Below, in pieces: positions 10,728-18,358 of a stretch of DNA of 42,015 nucleotides. The stretch is taken from IMG/VR virus record IMGVR_UViG_3300020172_001675, positions 1-42,015 of that record; one strand, given 5' to 3'. The notes beneath the pieces were generated by a model. It was not told the DNA's origin and did not search any database. It worked only from the letters and a program-made list of their open reading frames with translations. Both the position numbers and the translations under genes were made by a program. How positions within the stretch are numbered: position 1 is the first letter of the stretch; each line of letters starts with the position of its first letter. The DNA is from a virus.

Positions 10728-13587
10728 CCACTTCCGATATGCGGCGGCTGATGTGCATGGCGGCGACTCGAAGCGGGGGGCCGCTGGTCTTGGCCAGCAA
10801 GTCCTTCTTCTTCAAGTACTGCACGGTGAAGTCCTTCTCAAGCTGGCGCTTAAGCGCGGTGTAGCTGAAGCTGCGGTTTGAACAGAACGCTTTGAGCAAA
10901 CGCTCTTCAATGAAGAAGTCAATGTGCTCTGGCGTTACGCCCCACTCTACGCGGCCCATGACCTCGCCCCTGGTGGTGTTCTTGTCCACCGCAGTACCGT
11001 CTCCCAAATGCGCCAAGGGGCCAGCCTTCTCGCCAAACTTGACGATGACAAACTTACCCTGGTATTCCTGGGTGTAGGCGTTGAGCACATCCTCGGCACT
11101 GCGCTTGCCCCCGCTGATACTCAGGCGCTGGTTTGTGATCTGGCGGCGGTAGCTCTCCAGTATCTCGGCCAGGGGGAACTCGGCAACCTTGGCGTGTTCG
11201 CTGTTCATAATCACACCAGCGGCGATGGCGCAACCAACACCTGCCATCCAGAAGCGCTCATCGTTGGGAGCCTTGTACTCCTCGTACATGCGCCGCACTG
11301 TCTCGGGCACCAGTGTCTTGAGCAGGTCTTGGTTGTCAACCATGTACTGCACCAGCGCGTCACCTGCCACGGCGTAGTTGTCTTGGAGCGACTTGATGAT
11401 CTCGATCTCATCGGCGTTCCACTCCAGCTTCTCGTCCATGATGTACTCAATGAGCCTACGCAACTCGCCCTCGGAGGAGTGCTTGCGAACGCTGGTCATG
11501 TAGTCAATGGCTGGCATGTTGGATGACATGATGGCAATCGTCTGCCAAGTGGACAGGTTCAAGCGCTCCTTGTTTGCGCCAGACTCCATCCTCTCTTTGC
11601 CGCGCCCCTCGCTCACACTGAACAGCGTGGACGGGAACCACTCGAAGTCCGCCCGGTTGTTGGTCGTGATCTCATCAGTTATCAGCGGGTTGCTGTGCAG
11701 CAAACCCAGACGCTGTTGCATGGCCACAGGCGATGTGCCTGACCCTGTGCGGTAGTGTGTTGGGTGCCCCCAGATAGATGCCGCGCCATCAAGCGCCAAG
11801 GATTTACCCGTGCCCGATTCGCTGGACGCGCAGTGCACAGTCAACCCGTACAGGCCAGTGAACCGCATGAGCGGAGCGCCAGCACCCAGGAGAATAATCG
11901 CCAAGTGATCCCACAGCTTGCGGCGCACCAGCAGGTTGATGACCTTGCGCCAAGTTTCCAGGGAGCCTGTCGGTTGGGTGTTCATCACGATGTTCTCTAG
12001 CCCTGGCATGGGCACCTCAATAGGCGGCTTGTGCGCGGCGTAGATACGCCCGGCAAACACATAGGTTCCGTCTTTCTGCCAGCCGTAGTGCGCTGGCACA
12101 TCAATCGGTTTCTTTTCACTGCTCATTTTCTCCACACAAGACCTCACGTAGTTGTATAAATTTATGTCGTTGCCTGAACCAAACGCAGCCACAACGTTTT
12201 GCGCCATCAGGTGTTTGATCGTCTCATCCTTACCTGCCACCGCTTTTTGCGCAAAGGTTATTTCCTGTACGCGAGAGGGGCGCATGGCCAGCATGTGAAC
12301 GATGTGTTCTCCCTGGTTGTTCAGTATGTCTACTGGGAAGAAGTCATACGGGAGCAACATGACATGTCGTTTGATTACGTTGCCCTGGGCATCTTCATCT
12401 TCTTTCTCGATGAACACACCACCGCGTTCTCCATACGCGTAACCCTTGGGGGGTTCAGGGCGCAACACTTTTTTTGCTTTGTCTCCTGTATCAGATGGCG
12501 GGATTTCCACAAGCTTCTCGGCGGTGGATACGGCGGTCTCGCGTCCAAGCATCAGTGGGTTGGTGATCTTTCCAAAGAACTGACACCCGTTGCATATGCC
12601 TGGATTCTCCGAATCAAACTTCACGCATGGGTACGGGCCTTTAATCTCCGCCAGTTTCCTATGCATGCGGTCTTCATCGTAAGGGTGCAGATTGGACAGC
12701 CACACAGCGGCTTTGTCGCCGTCATCGCACTTCTGCGCAATGCTCAACCACCCACGCCACAGCGGCTCCATGCCATCGTCTTCGGCGTTCTCGGCGTAGT
12801 GCTGGAGTTGGGCGCACCCATTGCCCGCCTTGGTCTTGACCAGGATGTTCTTGAACTTGGTAACGCTGTTCTCGAACAACTTCACTGTCGTTGCAGACAC
12901 CGTGGCTACGGGCCGCTCACCAGGGATTGCCAAATCCGTCTTGCCCTTGGGCGGCAGCATGGGGGGCAGCGCTTTCAGTTGGCTGCGGATATGCTCCGCT
13001 AGTGTGTGGAAGTCAAAGGTGTCGCCTTCAGCCAGTATGCGAACCTTGCGCGGCGTGCCGTACTTCTCTTTGTGGTTGAACGTATCGGGTACACGAAGTA
13101 CCCGGGCGGCGTCTGCTGTCACGGTCATGTCGATGCTCAAGGCTTCCTGCTTACACAGGCGCTTGAAGTTCTCCGCCACAGGCTTCCACTCATCGACTGC
13201 TACATCCTGTGTGAAAGGCCAGTAGCAGTGCAACCCACCACCAGAACCGACAACGTAGGGTGAACCCAGCAGGTCAATACCTGTCTTTGCCAAGAACTCA
13301 TTCAGCGCGTTTGCTGCTTCCTTCTTGGTGGTGTACCCATCCATGTCAACGAACAGTGCGCGAATGAAGCGGGCGTTGTCCGCTGTGCGCTTGCCCTTGT
13401 TCTCAAAGGTGGATACCGCAAAGTACACATCCTTTTGTTGACGAACCCATTTCTCTACGGTGGGGGAAATTTCCTCCGTGTATTGCACATAGATATGCTC
13501 CTTCTTTTTTGTTGATAGCTCTGCCGCACAGTACAGCCCGTTATCCGGGGACGGCAAAACGACCGCTAGAAATTCAAGCGGGGTCAT
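10687..13587 (-). CDS. Primase-helicase (archaeo-eukaryotic primase plus SF3-like ATPase)
   Basis: The protein has 966 residues. The N-terminal part carries archaeo-eukaryotic primase motifs: ALFVDMDG (catalytic Asp81/Asp83), GGGLHCYW (His120) and ARVLRVPDTFNHK (161-173). A Cys cluster (C321, C332, C335) follows. The C-terminal half is a DUF927/superfamily-3-like ATPase with Walker A SSESGTGKS (588-596), Walker B NPLITDE (633-639), sensor IAIMSSN and Arg710/711. It should unwind the fork and lay down primers for the phage polymerase encoded upstream on the same strand. AAGGA lies 5 nt before the ATG. It is the last large gene of the replication block. Motif support is strong; primer chemistry (RNA or DNA) cannot be told. 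Confidence 0.92.
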   Translation of the reverse strand: MTPLEFLAVVLPSPDNGLYCAAELSTKKKEHIYVQYTEEISPTVEKWVRQQKDVYFAVSTFENKGKRTADNARFIRALFVDMDGYTTKKEAANALNEFLAKTGIDLLGSPYVVGSGGGLHCYWPFTQDVAVDEWKPVAENFKRLCKQEALSIDMTVTADAARVLRVPDTFNHKEKYGTPRKVRILAEGDTFDFHTLAEHIRSQLKALPPMLPPKGKTDLAIPGERPVATVSATTVKLFENSVTKFKNILVKTKAGNGCAQLQHYAENAEDDGMEPLWRGWLSIAQKCDDGDKAAVWLSNLHPYDEDRMHRKLAEIKGPYPCVKFDSENPGICNGCQFFGKITNPLMLGRETAVSTAEKLVEIPPSDTGDKAKKVLRPEPPKGYAYGERGGVFIEKEDEDAQGNVIKRHVMLLPYDFFPVDILNNQGEHIVHMLAMRPSRVQEITFAQKAVAGKDETIKHLMAQNVVAAFGSGNDINLYNYVRSCVEKMSSEKKPIDVPAHYGWQKDGTYVFAGRIYAAHKPPIEVPMPGLENIVMNTQPTGSLETWRKVINLLVRRKLWDHLAIILLGAGAPLMRFTGLYGLTVHCASSESGTGKSLALDGAASIWGHPTHYRTGSGTSPVAMQQRLGLLHSNPLITDEITTNNRADFEWFPSTLFSVSEGRGKERMESGANKERLNLSTWQTIAIMSSNMPAIDYMTSVRKHSSEGELRRLIEYIMDEKLEWNADEIEIIKSLQDNYAVAGDALVQYMVDNQDLLKTLVPETVRRMYEEYKAPNDERFWMAGVGCAIAAGVIMNSEHAKVAEFPLAEILESYRRQITNQRLSISGGKRSAEDVLNAYTQEYQGKFVIVKFGEKAGPLAHLGDGTAVDKNTTRGEVMGRVEWGVTPEHIDFFIEERLLKAFCSNRSFSYTALKRQLEKDFTVQYLKKKDLLAKTSGPPLRVAAMHISRRISEVDEEIKNQLSLGAT

Positions 13588-13601
13588 GGAAGTCCTTCGG
13601 A

Positions 13602-13787
13602 TTATTTAAACAGGTCGAGCTGCTGGGGGTCTCTGAGCGGGTGCTCGTCAGTGGGTGCCAGCGCCATGAAGCGGCGCAGCAATTCAACTTGCCATTGACG
13701 GGGCAGGTTGTCATGTGCGTCTAGTTCGTCTGCCGCAATGCGGATGAACTCGCTGTTACTCAAGGTTCGAGGTTGTAGTGTGCGCAT
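13602..13787 (-). CDS. Small hypothetical phage protein, 61 aa
   Basis: A 61-residue helical, acidic/basic mixed protein with no recognised domain, ending PQQLDLFK. GGAG lies about 8 nt before the ATG. It overlaps the end of the HTH gene by 28 nt and ends 14 nt before the primase-helicase start, so it belongs to the same transcript. A role near replication is only positional. Confidence 0.65.
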   Translation of the reverse strand: MRTLQPRTLSNSEFIRIAADELDAHDNLPRQWQVELLRRFMALAPTDEHPLRDPQQLDLFK

Positions 13788-14038
13788 ATTTTTCTCCAGG
13801 CATCGTCAGCCGAGTGTGCGGTTTGTAGGAATTTCAACATGGTCTCAACCCGGAACTCATAGGCGGGGAAGATGTCGCCACCTTCAAACCAGTTGTAGAC
13901 AGTCTGGCGCGACACACCCAATGCTTTGGAGATGCGCACGACCGAGAAGTTGTGGTGCGCGGCCCATCGACCTAGCTGGTTCCCCAGCGTCTTGGGCGCA
14001 CGCATGATCGCGTTGATTGTTTTTTCTGAGTAAGCCAT
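13760..14038 (-). CDS. Helix-turn-helix DNA-binding protein, 92 aa
   Basis: The ATG at 14038 is chosen because the longer frame upstream is only a shadow of the ssDNA-binding gene. Residues about 17-50 form a helix-turn-helix: LGRWAAHHNFSVVRISKALG followed by VSRQTVYNWFEGG, typical of Xre-like or Cro-like folds. The rest is helical. It probably binds DNA as a small regulator. It sits between the ssDNA-binding gene and the primase-helicase, just after a UUCG-loop hairpin that could limit read-through. No good Shine-Dalgarno is visible, so the start is less certain than the frame. Confidence 0.75.
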   Translation of the reverse strand: MAYSEKTINAIMRAPKTLGNQLGRWAAHHNFSVVRISKALGVSRQTVYNWFEGGDIFPAYEFRVETMLKFLQTAHSADDAWRKICAHYNLEP

Positions 14039-14047
14039 ATTACAAAC

Positions 14048-14067
14048 GCAGGGGCCGAAGCCCCCGC
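14048..14067 (-). terminator. UUCG-tetraloop hairpin between ssDNA-binding and HTH genes
   Basis: On the minus strand GGGGC-UUCG-GCCCC forms a 5-bp core with an outer 2-bp extension across one mismatch. It follows the stop of the ssDNA-binding gene by 5 nt. The downstream sequence is only weakly T-rich (GCGTTTGTAAT), so it may be an attenuator or an mRNA 3'-end stabiliser. Confidence 0.5.
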
Positions 14068-14072
14068 TGGTT

Positions 14073-14984
14073 TTACTCGTCGTCCCAATCGGACACAATG
14101 TCCGCCAACTTGCTCTTCTTGGCTGGCACAGCCGAGGGCTTGGCCGCAGTGCTACGCACTTCGGGTTCCTCATCAGCTTCAGCCACAGGCGCGGTCTGGG
14201 GCTTCTTCTCAGCCGCAGGGGGCTTGCCAGGGATAGCCAGCACAGGCGCGGCTTTGACACCATCGCTTTGTGCCGTGGTCATCACGATTGCGCGTTGCGC
14301 ATCGGGGCTTTCAGCCTGGGCCTTGACGACCTCGTACTCTTCCTCAGTCAACCAGCGCACGGGTTTGAAGTGCAGCTTGGGAGCCTCGGCCTTAGTATCG
14401 AAGCGCATCTCGGTGACGATCTGCTCGGGGTTAACAGGCGGGTTCTGCACGGCCAGGAACCGGGCGTATGCCTGCAAGGGGCGCTTGTCGCCGTCTTCCT
14501 TACCGAACACCGAAGTGGCGGGCAGGGTCAACTGCAACACATCCCCAGTGGGGTTGTTCTCAAGCACCACAGCCAAGCGCTGTTGGTAGCGGCAAGCGCG
14601 GCTATTACCTTGGCCAGAACCCGCCGCGTTTTGCGGACAGTTCATGCAAGTCACCGACTGCTTGTGTTCAGCAGTGGGGTCAGGGCGCTCACCATCATTG
14701 CTCCAGCAATCAGGCCCGGTGATGTTGTCTGCGTCATAGGACTTGGCGTAGAAGATGCGGCTCACCTTGGGGGCGGCTTTCACAATGATGACGTTCATGT
14801 GGCGTTCATCAACGGACGCGATCTCTTTGCCGCCTGCTACCAAGCGGAACACACCACCTTTGATGGAGATGCGTTTAACGCTGGAGACGTTGCCGCCCGT
14901 GAGGGCTTTGGCGGTGTCGGACAACTCGTTGTTACGGGCGAATGCGGGAACATTTGTGGGGGAAAAAAGCGTGATATTGCTCAT
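14073..14984 (-). CDS. Probable single-stranded DNA-binding protein
   Basis: The protein has 303 residues. A beta-rich N-terminal region (about 30-85) is followed by four cysteines (C93, C113, C116, C131) in a zinc-site layout. An Ala/Pro/Glu-rich linker (about 235-290) leads to a short acidic tip, SDWDDE. An acidic C-terminal tip on a flexible linker is the hallmark of SSB-type proteins, which use it to recruit replication partners. Phage SSBs are diverse and this one is assigned by architecture and context (primase, polymerase, SNF2 ATPase nearby), not by a clear OB-fold signature. It starts 5 nt after the upstream gene. An alternative is a structural recombination mediator. Confidence 0.6.
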   Translation of the reverse strand: MSNITLFSPTNVPAFARNNELSDTAKALTGGNVSSVKRISIKGGVFRLVAGGKEIASVDERHMNVIIVKAAPKVSRIFYAKSYDADNITGPDCWSNDGERPDPTAEHKQSVTCMNCPQNAAGSGQGNSRACRYQQRLAVVLENNPTGDVLQLTLPATSVFGKEDGDKRPLQAYARFLAVQNPPVNPEQIVTEMRFDTKAEAPKLHFKPVRWLTEEEYEVVKAQAESPDAQRAIVMTTAQSDGVKAAPVLAIPGKPPAAEKKPQTAPVAEADEEPEVRSTAAKPSAVPAKKSKLADIVSDWDDE

Positions 14985-14989
14985 GATGG

Positions 14990-15394
14990 TCAGTTGGTTG
15001 GTTTGGTTATGACAACTTGAAACTCAGAGACTGAGTTCAAGCCTGGGGGAACTACCCCAGGGTTTTCTTCAAGAAACGTGCGCATGTTGCCTTGTGCAAT
15101 GCGCTTCTCTAGCAAGTCCACGACACTGTGCTCAAGGATGAAATCCTTGAACGATGCCCAGTCTTGTGTTGAGTAGCGCGTTGAAGTACGCATGCTCACG
15201 GTGCCGAAGGGGGTTTTGACCGTGGAGACGCCAAGCGCCTTCATCTGGTCTTTGATTGCAAACTTGATCTCGTCCTGTTGCGCTTTGAGTGTCTCCAATT
15301 TGGTGTCGTACTCTTGCGTCATGGTGTCGATCTCAGCTTTTATCTTACGGTAGATTTTCGTAAGCCTGTCGAGTGGTACAGCGGTTTCGCTCAA
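14990..15394 (-). CDS. Conserved phage protein with coiled coil, 134 aa, TTG start
   Basis: Residues about 8-60 form a coiled coil (KIYRKIKAEIDTMTQEYDTK onward). A compact C-terminal domain follows with YSTQDWASFKDFIL and ends PGVVPPGLNSVSEFQVVITK. The TTG at 15394 is preferred because AGGAGAA lies 5-6 nt upstream and no ATG fits. It is placed between the SNF2 ATPase and the ssDNA-binding gene. I recognise the pattern from phage genomes but know no tested function. It may act on the ssDNA-binding protein or on host nucleases, by context only. Confidence 0.75.
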   Translation of the reverse strand: MSETAVPLDRLTKIYRKIKAEIDTMTQEYDTKLETLKAQQDEIKFAIKDQMKALGVSTVKTPFGTVSMRTSTRYSTQDWASFKDFILEHSVVDLLEKRIAQGNMRTFLEENPGVVPPGLNSVSEFQVVITKPTN

Positions 15395-15436
15395 TTGCTT
15401 CTCCTGTTTTTTTGTCTAAGGTTGGACATGGTACAC

Positions 15437-15465
15437 AGTATTTTTTCTTTTGCAACTCCTTTCAA
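15437..15465 (-). promoter_or_regulatory. Candidate sigma70-type promoter, leftward
   Basis: Minus strand TTGAAA (15460-15465) and AATACT (15437-15442) are 17 nt apart. The region is A/T-rich and lies between the SNF2 stop and the TTG start at 15394. It could boost the ssDNA-binding gene pair. Match quality is 5/6 and 4/6. Confidence 0.4.
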
Positions 15466-17021
15466 GAATTTATTTCAGCGTCAAACATCTGGGTCAAAAG
15501 TAAGTTGTCGCTTACTTTGCCCTCCAAAGCTTTGAACATCTTTTTCTCGATGGGGCTCCCCTGGATATGGATGACTGTCACCTTGTCTGAGTTCTGCCCC
15601 TTGCGGTCGGCACGGGCTATGCACTGGATGTATTGCTCAACGCTCATCAACGGGCCATAGAACACAACAGTGTCGGCGGCAGTCAGGGTAATCCCGTGGG
15701 CCGTAGCCTGCGGCTGCATAACCAACACGCGGGGGTCAGGTTCGTTTTGAAAACGGCGGATGATGTCAGCGCGTTTGGGTGGTGTGACTGAGCCGTGGAT
15801 GCACTCAGCGGTTATGTGGCGCTTGAGCAGGTGCGTGTGGATAGTGTCGATGGTGCTGCGAAACAGTGCAAAGATGATGACCTTGCGGTTGGTTTCTTCA
15901 AGTATCTCTTCGAGCACACCCAGGCGCGGCGCTGAATCAAACTCAACGACTTCCTTCTCGTCCGTGTACGCCGCGCCGCAACTGATTTGCAGTAGCTTGC
16001 TCAAGCTTGCAGCCGCATTGACGGCGGTGATTGTTTCGCCTGCGGCTTGCACCAGCATGCGGTCTTTGAGCAGGGTGTAGTACTTGGCTTGCTGTGGGGT
16101 CAGCGGCACTTCCCTAACGGTGGTCAGCACAGGCGGCAAGTCCAGGCACTGCGCTTTGGTGTAGCGGATGGCGGGTTGCAAAGCTTCGTGTACCAGATCG
16201 GGGGCGTTGGCTTTTGGTGCCCACTTGTACATGGTGATCTTGTTCATCACCATGTCGCGCCAGCCTGTGTACAAGCGAGGGATTCCATCGGGGTTGACGA
16301 TCTTGGCCAGTCCGTACGCGTCCGCTGGGGACTGAGACGCTGGGGTGCCTGTCATCATCCACACATGGGTATCGGCCCTGAGTATGGACTTGAGTGCCTT
16401 CCAGCGCTTGGTGGTCACGGTCTTGTATGCATTGGCTTCGTCAACGATCACCAGATCAAAGCGCCCATCATTGACGATCTCAGACGCAATCAGGTTCAGC
16501 CCATCGTAGTTGGCAATTACGAACTCGTAGTCTTGCTGAATCATCTCAATGCGGCGGCTAGCCTGCGCGTGGTGCGCGACAATGGCAGAGCGATGGATGA
16601 TGCTGTTGTTCAAGTCTGCCAGCCATGCGGATTGCATGATCGACAAGGGGCACAGTATCAGCACACGGCGTACCTCACCGCGCTGCATCAAGTAGTCCGC
16701 TGCCCACAGTGCAGATAGCGTCTTGCCTGTGCCGGGTTCGGAGAACACAAACGCCTTGCGGTGCATGGTCAGAAATGCGGCGGTCTCTTTCTGGTGCGCC
16801 ATGGGCTTGTACCTACCGGGCCAGTTGTAGCGGCGCACGATGGGGGAGGGGACGTCTTTGACGCCCAGGTTCTTCAACACACGCGCTTCATCTAGCCCCC
16901 AGAAGACTGCAACATCAAAGCCACCATCAGCGCGGGGCATGACTTTGGACTTGGGGATGATGCTGTACTTCTGGGGGTTTCGTGTGCTAAACAGTAGTGC
17001 TTTGTCTTCTATGATCTGCAT
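15462..17021 (-). CDS. SNF2-family ATPase/helicase
   Basis: The protein has 519 residues and both RecA-like lobes. Lobe 1 has Walker A SEPGTGKT (94-101), the Walker B box VDEANAYK (Asp193/Glu194 region) and motif III MTGTPAS (223-229). Lobe 2 has the SNF2-type motif VI QCIARADRKGQ (466-476). DEAN replaces the usual DEAH, as in many phage SNF2-like proteins. It likely translocates on duplex DNA in replication or recombination, or strips bound proteins. An N-terminal ~70-residue extension is unassigned. It sits in the polymerase-primase block. GAGAAG precedes the ATG. The family call is secure, the substrate is unknown. Confidence 0.93.
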   Translation of the reverse strand: MQIIEDKALLFSTRNPQKYSIIPKSKVMPRADGGFDVAVFWGLDEARVLKNLGVKDVPSPIVRRYNWPGRYKPMAHQKETAAFLTMHRKAFVFSEPGTGKTLSALWAADYLMQRGEVRRVLILCPLSIMQSAWLADLNNSIIHRSAIVAHHAQASRRIEMIQQDYEFVIANYDGLNLIASEIVNDGRFDLVIVDEANAYKTVTTKRWKALKSILRADTHVWMMTGTPASQSPADAYGLAKIVNPDGIPRLYTGWRDMVMNKITMYKWAPKANAPDLVHEALQPAIRYTKAQCLDLPPVLTTVREVPLTPQQAKYYTLLKDRMLVQAAGETITAVNAAASLSKLLQISCGAAYTDEKEVVEFDSAPRLGVLEEILEETNRKVIIFALFRSTIDTIHTHLLKRHITAECIHGSVTPPKRADIIRRFQNEPDPRVLVMQPQATAHGITLTAADTVVFYGPLMSVEQYIQCIARADRKGQNSDKVTVIHIQGSPIEKKMFKALEGKVSDNLLLTQMFDAEINS

Positions 17022-17034
17022 TTGCTTCTCGGGT

Positions 17035-17145
17035 TTATTTTTTTCCTAACGCTATCGCTTGTTCCCAAACGAATCTGGCTACGTTGTAGCCAATGAGCTT
17101 TTGCTCTGCGACCGTGATGGTCCGCCACCATTCCTCGAATGTCAT
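17035..17145 (-). CDS. Very small phage protein, 36 aa
   Basis: A 36-residue ORF, MTFEEWWRTITVAEQKLIGY to WEQAIALGKK. It is amphipathic and helical. It overlaps the HNH-like gene by ATGA, with AGGAG about 8 nt upstream, and ends 13 nt before the SNF2 gene. The overlap, the ribosome site and the absence of another gene in this gap support it. Function unknown. Confidence 0.65.
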   Translation of the reverse strand: MTFEEWWRTITVAEQKLIGYNVARFVWEQAIALGKK

Positions 17146-17375
17146 TTGTTGTCTCCTTGGTTGGCCTTCTTGGCACGCAGTCGCAGGTTGCCCGGCGCTG
17201 ACTTGCCGCCTTTGCGCAGCGGCTTGATGTGGTCAATGTCTTTGCCAGTGCGGGCGATGCCCTTCTTGTCATACTCACGCCGAGCACGTTGGCGCTCATG
17301 CTGATCGGAGCCAGGGCCAGACTTGCCTGTTTCCAGATCGCGTTTGTATTCAGCTTTGTAGTTACGAGTTGCCAT
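17142..17375 (-). CDS. HNH-like small protein
   Basis: A 77-residue basic protein. The core DIDHIKPLRKGGKSAPGNLR matches the HNH beta-beta-alpha metal motif: D-H pair, then GG and an N in the usual place of the second histidine/asparagine region. The N-terminal part is Arg/Lys-rich and should contact DNA. The ATG at 17375 is chosen over the adjacent GTG because AGGAG is 6 nt upstream of it. It could be a nicking or structure-specific endonuclease used in recombination or packaging. The final His of a canonical HNH is not obvious, so activity is uncertain. Confidence 0.65.
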   Translation of the reverse strand: MATRNYKAEYKRDLETGKSGPGSDQHERQRARREYDKKGIARTGKDIDHIKPLRKGGKSAPGNLRLRAKKANQGDNK

Positions 17376-17384
17376 CACACACTC

Positions 17385-18050
17385 CTAATGTTTTGGGTTG
17401 TATTCACAGGTTTTCACAGGACACCACGGGCACAGCGCAGAGGACTTGGGGTTCCATGTATTTGAAGCAAAGCATGCTTCAAGTCTGGCTACGCGCTCAC
17501 GGTAATTCCACCACTCAGCATCGGCCTCTTCCACGGTCATGCTGTGCTTGACCATATCATTTTTCACCACAAATAACAACGCCGAACTGACCTTGCGTAT
17601 GTGGGGAAAATGCTTGAACACCATGAGGGACATCAGCTTTAGCTGGTCACGATCCGGGTATTTGTTGTTGCCTGTTTTGTAGTCAACTACCCGTGCTGTC
17701 AGGTTGTCGTCATCAATGATGAGCAAGTCAGCGATACCCCTGACCCACCTGCCCTTGTTGTTGAAGTCGCACGGCTGCAAGTCCGGGGTGATGCCCATCT
17801 CATACTCACACAGCTTCCTGCCCGGCATGGCCATCAACACATCAAGCGCCCCCTTGGCGTAGTCAAACTCAGGAGGCAGCGGTGTGCCATCCCGAATGTA
17901 GACTTCCGCCGCTGTGTGAAAGCTTGTGCCGTAGCGTGTTGCCTCAGTCTCCTGAAATGGGAAGTTGTTGAGCACGTTTACCTCGTGGTATCTGCGCGGG
18001 CATCCCTCAAAGTTTTTAAGAGCGCTGTGGCTCCACGTTACAGGCTTCAT
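17385..18050 (-). CDS. Cas4/RecB-like PD-(D/E)XK nuclease
   Basis: The protein has 221 residues. RecB-family nuclease motifs are in order: His45, Asp108 in GIADLL, Asp123-Lys125 in VVDYKTGN, and Gln136. Four cysteines, C17 plus C207, C210 and C215 (CPWCPVKTC), match the split Fe-S cluster of Cas4 and AddB-type nucleases. It is expected to be a metal-dependent exonuclease in phage recombination or host DNA degradation. It lies between the zincin and the HNH-like gene. The ATG at 18050 overlaps the upstream stop as TGATG. There is no CRISPR array, so a Cas4 adaptation role is not implied. Confidence 0.87.
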   Translation of the reverse strand: MKPVTWSHSALKNFEGCPRRYHEVNVLNNFPFQETEATRYGTSFHTAAEVYIRDGTPLPPEFDYAKGALDVLMAMPGRKLCEYEMGITPDLQPCDFNNKGRWVRGIADLLIIDDDNLTARVVDYKTGNNKYPDRDQLKLMSLMVFKHFPHIRKVSSALLFVVKNDMVKHSMTVEEADAEWWNYRERVARLEACFASNTWNPKSSALCPWCPVKTCEYNPKH

Positions 18051-18358
18051 CAAAATCTCGCAGTCTCTATGGCTATGGCAAGTCGGGCAGCAAACCCCTC
18101 TACAAAGTCTTCCCGGTTGTTGAGTTTGTGTTCACGCATGTCCTCAAGGATGGCGTGCACCAGCTCATGCCAGAAAGTTTCTTTGACCGACTCGGACGAG
18201 AATTTACGCCCAGTGCGGTTGTTTCGCAAACCAATCTTTATTTTCTGTTCGGGGTAGTGGACGCGTCCCATGTCGTCTTTGTCCTTCATGGCCTCGACAA
18301 CTTCAACGCTGTACCACTTGTCACCCACCTTTACTTTCTTTGGTAGTGTTATTTCCAT
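18050..18358 (-). CDS. Small zincin-type metallopeptidase-like protein
   Basis: A 102-residue protein with FWHELVHAILEDM, an HExxH zinc site at residues 64-68, and a later EDFVEGFAARL helix that could give the third ligand. The short N-terminal half is beta-rich (VGDKWYSVEVVE). Similar compact zincins occur in phages beside replication genes. The substrate is not known. It follows the DNA polymerase stop directly (0 nt gap) and is coupled to the Cas4-like gene by TGATG. It is much shorter than SprT proteases, so an inactive metal-binding role remains possible. Confidence 0.7.
   Translation of the reverse strand: MEITLPKKVKVGDKWYSVEVVEAMKDKDDMGRVHYPEQKIKIGLRNNRTGRKFSSESVKETFWHELVHAILEDMREHKLNNREDFVEGFAARLAIAIETARF

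Noticed and set aside
12199-13002. Plus-strand open frame of 267 codons inside the primase-helicase gene
   Set aside because: Antisense of a gene with clear primase and Walker motifs; product has no recognisable features.
13760-14263. 167-codon frame for the HTH gene
   Set aside because: The first 75 codons are a shadow of the ssDNA-binding gene; the HTH protein starts at 14038.
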